The notes under the pieces were generated by a model. The model was not told the origin of the DNA. It ran no database searches and was given only the letters and a program-made list of their open reading frames with translations. From Cryptomeria japonica (lineage: Eukaryota; Streptophyta; Pinopsida; Cupressales; Cupressaceae): a DNA stretch of 64,000 nucleotides. The translations under genes and the position numbers were made by a program. This document shows, one piece after another, positions 32,889 through 42,082 of the stretch (positions are counted from its first letter, which is position 1; each line of letters opens with the position of its first letter). The stretch covers positions 627,915,240 through 627,979,239 of the forward strand of contig NC_081415.1 in assembly GCF_030272615.1 (NCBI RefSeq), given 5' to 3'.

Positions 32889-34410
32889 TGATTAATCAAT
32901 GATGAACAGTTAGTACCAAACTGGTACTGAGAGGGGGGGGGGTGAATCAGTACTGATAAAAACACTTTTCCTTGAACCGGTTTGATTGAGAACCTTGCAC
33001 TTTGACTGGCAAGCAATAACGCCGGTCTAAACCAGATTACTACCAGTTAAGCACAGTGAAAGACATAAACCGATAACTCAACTTTCAACACAATCTAACA
33101 TCTTATTTCCACTTCACCTATATGCATACACTAGTAATACTACAACAAAAATGCAAAGACTTACTGGTTCAACATGCTTTACCGCTTAACAGAGAATAAG
33201 AAAGCATCACATGAAAAGCATCACACATAACACACATATTTTTCACATGGAAATCCAACTAGGAAAAACCACGGTGGAGATGAATACCCACAAGCTGTTC
33301 TTTGAACCCTCTTATAGTTCACTCTGTTAGGAGCCTAGTCTGGTTAAAGACTTTACAATAGGTTCTGTTAGGAACCAATCCTGCTAGGGATCACCCAGTT
33401 AAGGGATGGCTAAAATACCAAGTTAAGGATTAAACCCTGTTAAAGGTTACCTTGTTAGAGGATTTTTTTAGAACTCAATGATTTTGAGTCACCCTGTTAA
33501 AGGATTTACAGCAAGCCGGTTAAAGCTACCCTGTTAAGGGATTTTCCAACTGTTGAAGTGGTTAGAGGTCAATAGGTATTACAATGCTCTGGTAACAACA
33601 TTCAATGCTGATGCAGATCCATTTTAGTTCCTTCTTTCTGCACTCACAATCTGTAGGTATCTATTCTCTTATCTGGTCTAGCAAGAATCATGTATCTTTG
33701 CACTTAGATACACACAACTTTTGCCAACAACCTCAACATGAAAAACAACATCGACCTTATAGGAAACAGATAGGTCGATAGCATAAACCCTAAACCCTAA
33801 ACATTTAGGTTAAGAAATTCAGTCAGTTCAATCTTGACCATTGACCATATTGCATTGATTACAACAATCTTGAATAAATCTCAAGACGTTCTCCAATGTT
33901 TGTTCTTCACCACTTCTTGGAGGCTGATAACCCATCATGTATTCTCCATCATTTACAGAGACTTCGCACATTCTTGAGGTAGATAGGATCAATCTCCTTC
34001 ATGCAAGATCCTCCACGTGCACAAGGCTGACGTGACACCAAAATCTGTTCTTCATTACAATGCTAACACATCACACAATATTATCAGTTGAATCACATAG
34101 GCATAGAACACTTCAATCAGAAACCCTGAAGCTAAGACTACCAACTGGTAGTCATACCATATGAAACCTTGATACAAAACATTCCATATACCGGTTCACT
34201 TGGACAAACATACCGCTTCACTTTTTCACATATACCGGTTCACATTTCAACATACCGGTTCACTTGGACAGCCATACCGCTTCACCTTTTCACATATACC
34301 GGTTCTCTTGCAAGTGCTTACTTCAATATACCAGTTCACTCTTCATCATATTGACATCAATGACAACATAGAATATCATCATGTCAACATACTCTGCACA
34401 TATGCCAACA
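32889..34410 (-). repeat. LTR1 (5' LTR) of element A
   Basis: 1,522 bp from TGTTGGCATATGTG (34410, minus) to TGATTAATCA (32889, plus view). It includes a telobox-like repeat at 33785-33802 and a run of G next to TGAATCAGTACTGA (32931-32950). A second copy of the duplicated target site follows at 34411-34415. Confidence 0.92.
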
Positions 34411-34415
34411 CTATT

Positions 34416-34812
34416 ATGCCTTTGGAGTTAGAGATTCCTTCACTAAGAATCTCTCTTAAGGGTATAATCGCTGATGACTCTTATCGAGAACAACCTCTTC
34501 AACAATGGGAAATTCTTGATGAACAACACATAAATTCTGTTGAGCATATCCAAGCATATCACAAATCCTTACAACAAATTTACAATGACAAGATTGTTCA
34601 ACATTCCTTCTTAGTAGGCGATCTAGTGCTTTATGAGAATCAATGAAATGTGAATGCCTTATCAAAAGAAAGAGGAAAGTTTAGCCCAAAGTGGCTTGGG
34701 CCATACATAATTACTAAATTTTATGGGTCAAGAGCTCACAAAATAGCAGATGTAGAAGCTATGCCTCTCAAAGAACCTATAAATTCTATCCATCTTTGTA
34801 GATACTATGCTT
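34416..34812 (+). pseudogene. Ty3/gypsy integrase, C-terminal part (element F)
   Basis: This continues the integrase broken at 16519: PLELEIPSLRISLKGII, QQWEILDEQHINSVEHIQAY, NDKIVQHSFLVGDLVLYENQ, then a TGA (a CGA-to-TGA type change) and KERGKFSPKWLGPYIITKF, ending EPINSIHLCRYYA and a stop at about 34812. The C-terminal module GDLVL...GPYIIxKFYG is typical of Tat/Athila-type integrases, and no chromodomain follows. The lack of frameshifts contrasts with the damaged first part. Confidence 0.85.
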
Positions 34813-35129
34813 AATTTCCTTTCTTTCTTTCCTAAAATTGTACGTTATGCTAGCATGTCTTCATTAAAGAATGTAGCATTAAATAATTTTTTGTTTGGTC
34901 TATATTGCTTCATTCTTGACAAACATCTTTTTAAAGTTTTGATTGTCTTGAATTCATTGTGTAAATTTTTAAGAATTTGAATTTTATTAAGCTAGCTTAT
35001 CATGCAATTGTCTCTATGTGTTTGGGTTAAGATACATCATGTTTTGTTTAATTAAACCTTTAATTAGATCATATTAGTCCTTTAGTCCTTAACTTAAATA
35101 CATTTCTATACATCACCAAATGTTGTATT
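34813..35129 (+). other. 3' untranslated region of F
   Basis: AT-rich with no gene. It continues at 41801 after element C, which inserted here with GTATT (35125-35129) and ATATT (41801-41805) on either side. Confidence 0.6.
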
Positions 35130-35170
35130 TGTTGATATGTGGCGACTGATCAACAAAGTACTGTACATTG
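35130..35170 (+). repeat. LTR1 remnant of element C
   Basis: The first 41 bp of the LTR (TGTTGATATGTGGCGACTGA onward) are joined to pol sequence at GTACTGTACATTGTACAG, the scar of a deletion that removed most of LTR1, gag, protease and integrase. Confidence 0.85.
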
Positions 35171-36785
35171 TACAGAATGTCCCACAAGCTCCTGCAAGTG
35201 TTAGACATTCTACGAGGTCAAGTAGACCCCCTGAAAGATTTTCTCCTTCTTTGTAATCTTATTATTAACTGATTCTGGTGAACCAAAAGAATATGAAGAA
35301 GCAATGCAGGTGGATGCCAAACAACAGTGGGAGCTAGGCATGAAAGAGGAGATGGACTCCTTGATGAAAAATAAGACTTGGGACTTAGTCCCTTTACTTG
35401 CAGAAAAAGAGCCTTGCCTAACAAATGGGTTTATCGGTTGAAGGAGGAGGAAAGAGGTCAGAAAAGATATAAGGCCAGACTTGTGGTAAAAGGTTTTGCA
35501 CAAAAAAGGGGTATAGATTATGATGAAATATTTTCTCCAGTTGTAAAAATGACTTCAATTAGAACTGTACTTAGTCTTGTGGCTGCAGATGATTTACATC
35601 TTGAACAATTAGATGTGAAAATAGCTTTTCTCCACGGAGATATGGAGAAGGAAATTTACATGTTGCAACCACAAGGATATGAGGTCAAAGGTATGGAGAA
35701 ATTGGTGTGCAGGTTGAAGAAAAGTTTGTATGGCCTAAAGCAAGCACCCCGACAATGGTATTTAAAATTTGATAGCTTCATGGCTGAACACGGTTATCAT
35801 AGATGTCATTCTGATCATTGTGTATATTTTAAGAGATTGGATAATGATGGTTATATTATTTTGTTGCTTTATGTTGATGACATGCTTGTTGTTGGGTCTA
35901 ACATGGAACACATAAATGATCTTAAACATAAATTAGCCAAGTCATTTGCTATGAAGGATTTGGGTGTAGCTAAGCAAATTCTAGGTATGAGGATTACACG
36001 GGATAGAAAAAATAGAACCTTGAATTTGTCCCAAAGTGAGTATATAAAGAAGATGTTGAAAAGATTTAACATGCACGATGCAAAAGCAGTTAGTACACCT
36101 TTGGCTAGTCATTTCAAATTGACTAAGGAGATGTGCCCAAAGGCATAGGAAGAGGTAAAGAAAATGTCTAACATCCCATATTCATCAGCTGTTAGAAGTC
36201 TGATGTATGCAACGGTATGCACAAGGCCAGATATTGCACATGCAGTGGGAGTTGTGAGTAGGTTTATGAGCAATCCGGGTATGAAACATTGGAATGCTAT
36301 GAAATGGATCCTTCGGTATTTGAAAGGAACCACTACAAAGGCATTATGTTTCAAAGGATCTAATGCTTCTCTGAGTGAATTTGTTGAATCTGATCTGGTT
36401 GGTGATATTGATTCATGGAGGAGCACTACAGGGTATGTTTTTACTATAGGGGAACTGTAGTCAGTTGGATTTCTAGGCTGCAAAAGTTTGTTGCACTTTC
36501 AACCATTGAAGCTTAGTATGTTGCTGCTATAGAAGTCAACAAGGAGATGATTTGGTTATAATGTTTTTTGGAGGAATTGGGTTAGACACAGGAGGATCGC
36601 CCATTGTATACTGATAGCCAGAGTGGAATTCATCTTGCGAAGAACTCTGCTTTTCATTCAAGGACAAAGCACATTCAACTCATGTACCACTTCATACAGA
36701 CTGTTTTGGAGGAGGGTCAGTTACGGCTTGAGAAGATTCACACAAGTGAGAATCTTGTTGATATGTTTACGAAGGTAGTTCCATA
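35171..36785 (+). pseudogene. Copia RT-RNase H fragment (first internal region of C)
   Basis: It begins in the linker before RT (RSSRPPERFSPSL) and covers RT ([62 protein letters not shown] with intact YVDD) and RNase H (DSWRSTTGYVF, YTDSQSGIHLAKNSAFHSRT, NLVDMFTKVVP). A one-base loss in a G run near 36449 shifts the frame within RNase H. The RT block is open for 256 codons, better preserved here than in the full copy. It lacks gag, protease and integrase. Confidence 0.9.
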
Positions 36786-36912
36786 GGAGAAGTTGATTTC
36801 TTCATCAATTTTTGTTGGTCTTCTTGATCGATAATTGTGAAATTTATACAAGTCGAGTCCTAGTGTTTTATCCAGTGGATGTTGCATGTACAGTGGTGTC
36901 GTGTAGTATCGG

Positions 36913-36967
36913 TCTCCAAGTGGGAGATTATTTGGTGTGGAGTCTGATCAGTCTCCAAGTGGGAGAT
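36913..36967 (+). promoter_or_regulatory. Doubled polypurine tract before LTR2 of C
   Basis: CTCCAAGTGGGAGATTATTT and, 39 bp on, CTCCAAGTGGGAGAT immediately before LTR2. Only the second abuts the LTR. The first looks like an internal duplicate. Confidence 0.8.
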
Positions 36968-37322
36968 TGTTGATATGTGGCGACTGATCAACAAAGTACT
37001 GTACTAAAAAAATTTTTTGCCATTTTTTTGTTGATGAAAACCAAAATTGTAATAAAACCCTAAAAAGGCTGACTTTGTTTGTTGCCCTAAAAACACATGT
37101 TATAAGCGGATGGGATGCTTAAGGCATTGTAACGTTGATGTACTTTTTGCTGGATAATAAGAAAGATTGGACGATTGTGTATAGTGGATGTAACCCATTC
37201 TGGGTGAACCACGTTAAATCTCTATGTTATATTTGTCCTATTTTATTCCTTTATCTTTTATATTTAAATATGCATATAATTATTAGTTCATATTTATTTC
37301 GGATCTGCTTGAAACTCTAATA
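36968..37322 (+). repeat. LTR2 of element C
   Basis: 355 bp, TGTTGATATG to CTCTAATA (the expected final CA is TA). It serves as 3' LTR for the truncated and 5' LTR for the complete internal region. Confidence 0.9.
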
Positions 37323-37324
37323 AT

Positions 37325-37336
37325 TGGTATCGGAGC
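37325..37336 (+). promoter_or_regulatory. Primer-binding site of C
   Basis: TGGTATCGGAGC, one base from the iMet complement TGGTATCAGAGC, 2 bp after LTR2. Confidence 0.85.
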
Positions 37337-37382
37337 AAGGTTTTCTGTAAATTGGCAGGACTTTCAAATTTGAGTGGGAGCA

Positions 37383-40300
37383 ATGGAGGATTCCAAATTC
37401 AAAGTCAAAAAGTTTAACAATCAGAATTATTAGTTATGGAAAATGCAGATGGAGGATTACCTGTCTCAAAAGGATTTGTGGCGGCCATTAGAAGGAAAGG
37501 CAAAGAAAGCGACCACAATGTCAGATGAAGAATGAGACATTTTAGATAGAAAGGCACTGAGATCCATTCGATTGTGCCTTGCACCATCTATAGCTTTCAA
37601 TATAACAGAAGCAAAAATGATTGTAGATTTGATGGTGACATTGGCTAAGCTGTATGAGAAACCCTCGACTTTGAATAAGGTATTTCTTATGAAGCGTTTG
37701 TTTAATTTGAAAATGAGTGAGGGAGGATCTGTAGCAGAGCACTTAAATGAATTTAATACAATTACCAGTCAATTGTCTTTGGTAAAAATTACTTTTGCAG
37801 AAGAGGTTAGGGCTCTCTTGATTTTATGTTCTTTGCCAGAAAATTGGAATAGCCTGGTTATGGCTGTAAGTAACTCTATGTCTAGAAAAAATACTTTGGT
37901 ATTTGATGATATTGTTCGTGTTATCCTAAGTGAGGAAATGTGAAGGAAAAGCATGGGTGAGACTCCAACATCATTAGGTAGTGTTTTGAATGTGGAGAAT
38001 AGAGGAAGATCAAAGGAAAGAGGAAAAGGCCCTTGGAATGAGAAGTCATGAGGGAAGTCAAAGAAAGGACGCTCTCAATATAGAGGAAAGAAAGATTGTT
38101 GGTACTACGGAAAGCCTGGTCATCTAAAGAAAGACTGTTGGTCTCGGAAAAACAAAGAAGGAGACAAAAATGAAAACAACAGTAAGGAAGCTAATATTGA
38201 AAGTAATACTTTACAAGATGCTTTAATCTTATGTTTGGATAATGTTAATGATTCCTAGGTAATAGATTCTGGAGCTTCATTTCATGCTACATCCCATAGA
38301 AAATATTTTCTAGATTATGTTCAAGGTAATTTTGGATAGGTATATTTGGGTGATGATGAGCCCTATCAAATTGTTGGAAAAGGAAAGATAAAGATCAAGT
38401 TGCAGAATGGTAATGACTGGTTTTTGCAGGAGGTAAGACATGTTCCTAATTTAAGAAGAAATTTAAGTTCTGCTGGGCAACTAGGTAGTGAATGTTGTAT
38501 AGTTACCTTCTCAGACAGTATCTAGATGGTCAGTAAAGGATTATTAGTAGTAGCTAAAGGTGTGAAGGTAGGCACATTATATCTATGTACTGGTAACACT
38601 TACTCTACCTTAGCTGCTATAGATAAAGTTACTACAGGGACAATAACAATAGATGTTGCAAGAATAGATTCGATAATGTGGCACCATAGGCTTGGGCACA
38701 TGAGTGAGAAAGGGACGAAAATCCTACACTCTAAAAATCTATTGCCAGGACTAAAGAAGATTGATTTAGAGTTCTATGAAAATTGTGTTTATGGAAAACA
38801 GAAAAGAGTCAGATTTCTCAAGGTTGGAAAAGAGAAGTAGAGTGAGAAGTTAGAGCTTGTGCATTCAGATGTATGGGGACCGGCTCAGGTATCATCTCTT
38901 GGTGGTTCTTATTATTATGTTATTTTTATTGATGACTCAACCAGAAAAACATGGGTATATTTCCTAAAACAAAAATCAGATGTTTTTGAAACTTTTAAGA
39001 AATGGAAAGCTTTGGTTGAGAATGAGACAGGAAAAAGGTTGAAGTGTCTCAGATCGGATAATGGAGGTGACTATTGCAGCAAGGTATTCGAAGATTACTG
39101 CTCCTTAAATGGGATTAGAAAGAAGAAGATAGTTTCAGGAACTCCACAGGAAAATGGTGTGTCAGAGAGAATGAATAGGACTATCATGGAACACGCGAGG
39201 AGCATGAGATTGCATGCTGGATTGCCCTTACATTTTAGTGTAGATGTTGTACATACTCCTGTCTATTTGATAAATAGAGGACCTTCAACTCCTTTGGATG
39301 GTGGTATTCTAGAGGAGGCATGGACTAGTAAAAAGGTAAATTATTCTTTTCTAAAAACCTTTGGTTGTGAAGCTTTTGTCCATGTTGATAAAGAAAACAG
39401 AACCAAGCTTGATGCTAAATCTCAGAAATGTACCTTCATTGGATATGGGATTGATGAATATGGTTATCGGTTATGGGATTTTGAAAATAAGAAAATAATT
39501 AGAAGTAGAGATGTTATATTCAATGAGAAGGTTATGTATAAAGAATAGATGCAGGAAAAGAAGCATGAACAGGATAAGCAAGAATATGTAATGTTGGATG
39601 AGATTCCTAAAAATGAAATGCCACAGGTACCTGATGCTCAACAACAACAGAATGTCCCACAAACTCCTACAAGAGTTAGACATTCTATGAGGTCAAGTAG
39701 ACCCCCTAAAATATTTGCTCCTTCTTTGTATTTTATATTATTAACTGATTCTGGTGAACGAGAAGAATATGAAGAAGCAATGCATGTGGATGCCAAACAA
39801 TAGTGAGAGCTAGGCATGAAAGAGGAGATGGACTCCTTGATGAAAAATAAGATTTAGGACTTAGTCCATTTACGTACCAAAAAAAGAGCCTTGTCTAACA
39901 AATGGGTTTATCTACTGAAGGAGGAGGAAGGAGGCCAGAAAAGATATAAGGCCAGACTTGTGGTAAAAGGTTTTGCACAAAAAAAGGGTATAGATTATGA
40001 TGAAATATTTTCTACAGTTGTAAAAATGACTTCAATTAGAACTGTACTTAGTCTTGTGGCTGCAGATGATTTACATCTTGAACAATTAGATGTGAAAATA
40101 GCTTTTCTCCACAAAGATCTGGAGGAGGAAATTTACATGTTGCAACCACAGGGATATGAGGTCAAAGGTAAGGAGAACTTGGTGTGCAAGTTGAAGAAAA
40201 GTTTGTATGGCCTAAAGCAAGCACCCCGACAATGGTATTTAAAATTTGATAGCTTCATGGCTGAACATGGTTATCATAGATGTCATTTTGATCATTGTGT

Positions 40301-41264
40301 ATATTTTAAGAGATTGGATAATGGCAGTTATATTATCTTATTGCTTTATGTTGATGACATGCTTGTTGTTGGGTCTAACATGGAACACATAAATGATCTT
40401 AAACATAAATTAGCTAGGTCATTTGCTATGAAGGATTTGGGTGTAGCTAAGAAAATTCTAGGTATGAGGATTACACGGGACAAAAAAAATAGAACCTTGA
40501 ATTTGTCCCAAAGTAAGTATATAAAGAAGGTTTTGAAAAGATTTAACATGCAGGATGCAAAAGCAGTTAGTACACCTTTGGCTAGTCATTTCAAATTGAC
40601 TAAGGAGATGTTCCCAAAGGCATAGGAAGAGGTAAAGAAAATGTCTAACATCCCATATTCATCAGCTGTTAGTAGTCTGATGTATGCAATGGTATGCACA
40701 AGGCTAGATATTGCACATGCAGTGAGAGTTGTGAGTAGGTTTATGAGCAATCCGGGTATGGAACATTGGAATGCTGTGAAATGGATCCTTTAGTATTTGA
40801 AAGGAACCACTACAAAGACATTATGTTTCAAAGGATCTAATGCTGCTATGAATGGATTTGTTGACTCTGATCTGGCAGGTGATATTGATTCATAGAGGAG
40901 CACTACAGGGTATGTTTTTACTATAGGGGGAACTGCAGTCAGTTGGATTTCTAGGCTACAAAAGGTTGTTGCACTTTCAACCACTAAAGCTAAGTATGTT
41001 TCTGCTACAGAAGCCAACAAGGAGATGATCTGGTTACAATATTTTTTGGAGGAATTGGGTTAGACACAAGAGGATCACCCATTGTATACTGATAGCCAAA
41101 GTGCCATTCATCTTGCGAAGAACTCTGCTTTTCATTCAAGGACAAAGCACATTCAGCTCAGGTACCACTTCATCTGGACTATTTTGGAGGAGGGTCAGTT
41201 ATGGCTTGAGATGATTCACACAAGTAAGAATCCTATCGATATGTTCATGAAGGCAGTTCCATAG
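37383..41264 (+). pseudogene. Copia gag-pol polyprotein of C, stop-riddled but in one frame
   Basis: One frame of 1,293 codons starts MEDSKFKVKKFNNQNY and runs to 41264 without a frameshift. Gag is followed by a zinc knuckle with its second Cys replaced by Tyr (CWYYGKPGHLKKDC), protease (VIDSGASFHAT, intact DSG), integrase (WHHRLGHMSEKGT, VHSDVWGP, RSDNGGDY, ENGVSERMN; first finger Cys replaced in FYENCVYGK), RT (QLDVKIAFLHKDLEEEIYM, LYVDDMLVVGS) and RNase H (YTDSQSAIHLAKNSAFHSRT). About fifteen internal stops, chiefly TAG at sites that would be Q or W (for example DSxVIDSG, EKxSEKLE, KExMQEK), kill it. It has the same lineage and layout as the fragment at 35171. Confidence 0.93.
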
Positions 41265-41391
41265 GAGAAGCTAATTTCTTCATCAGTTTCTGTTGGTCTT
41301 CTTGATTGAAAATTGTGGAATTTATACCAGTTGAGTCCTAGTGTTTTATCTAGTGGATGTTGCATGTACAATGGTGTCGTGTAGTATCAGC

Positions 41392-41445
41392 CTCCAAGTG
41401 GGAGATTGTTTAGTGTGGAGCCTGATCAGTCTCCAAGTGGGAGAT
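41392..41445 (+). promoter_or_regulatory. Doubled polypurine tract before LTR3 of C
   Basis: CTCCAAGTGGGAGATTGTTT at 41392 and CTCCAAGTGGGAGAT at 41431-41445 abutting LTR3. The first copy even keeps the GATTGTT junction, so it resembles a fossil tract-LTR border. Confidence 0.8.
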
Positions 41446-41800
41446 TGTTGATATGTGGTGACTGATCAACAAAGTATTGTACTGAAAAAATTTTTTGCCA
41501 TTTTTTTGTTGATGAAAACCGACATTGTAATAAAACCCTAAAAAGGATGACTTTGTTTGTTTCCCTAAAAATGCATGTTATAAGCGGATAGGATGCTTAA
41601 GGCATTGTAACGTTGATGTACTTTTTGTTGGATAATAAGAAAGATTGGATGGTTGTGTATGGTGGATGTAACCCATTCTGGGTGAACCACGTTAAATCTC
41701 TGTGTTATCTGTGTCCTATTTTATTCCTTTATCTTTTGTATTTAAATCTACATATAATTGTTAGTTCATATTTGCTTCGGATCTGCTTGAAACCCTAACA
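41446..41800 (+). repeat. LTR3 of element C
   Basis: 355 bp, TGTTGATATG to CCCTAACA, the same length as LTR2. ATATT follows as the probable target-site duplicate. Confidence 0.92.
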
Positions 41801-42082
41801 ATATTTAATTAAATACTTAGTTATTTAATTAGATCACACATGTATCAATTTAATCATGAAGTATTGAGAAATCAATCACATGAGAATTAAATTAGACATA
41901 CATGTACATTTCCAAATTTGTTACTTTTAATCAAAGCAATATACATTATGTTGGCAAATTAAAAGAACACATTTGACACCCAAATCATCATATATATATA
42001 TATATGATCAAGAGTTTGAGGTACATCATATAAAAAATAGATCACTAGATACAAAATGTGGCCTCTACTATATCAACACTAT
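41801..42082 (+). other. F 3' region, resumed after C
   Basis: AT-rich with no gene. An (AT)n microsatellite lies at 41990-42005. The antisense PMD pseudogene begins its last codons at 42083. Confidence 0.6.

Larger units (their letters stand above)
16525..34410 (-). mobile_element. Ty1/copia element A, three-LTR array, split by element B
   Basis: A sits in F's integrase with a perfect 5-bp duplication (CTATT). Read on minus: LTR1 (34410-32889), primer site, gag-protease (32820-31494), [element B], integrase-RT-RNase H (21543-18783), polypurine tract, LTR2 (18515-16994), second primer site, a gag fragment (16922-16555) and a 30-bp scrap of LTR3. The outer duplication matches the outermost ends, so the array arrived or was formed as one unit LTR-internal-LTR-internal-LTR, with the second internal region and third LTR later deleted. 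LTR1 and LTR2 are both 1,522 bp. The TGTTGGC start and AAAGGGGGAGAT tract suggest a Sirevirus-like or Tork-like lineage. Confidence 0.85.
35130..41800 (+). mobile_element. Tork-like Ty1/copia element C, three-LTR array
   Basis: The order is a 41-bp LTR1 scrap, a truncated internal region (RT and RNase H only, 35171-36967), LTR2 (355 bp), a complete internal region (37323-41445) and LTR3 (355 bp). The outermost flanks GTATT and ATATT match at four of five bases, so the array behaves as one insertion. The tract CCAAGTGGGAGAT and the gag type (FNNQNYxLWKMQMEDYL) point to the Tork/Tnt1-like group. Both internal copies are similar along their shared part. Confidence 0.87.
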
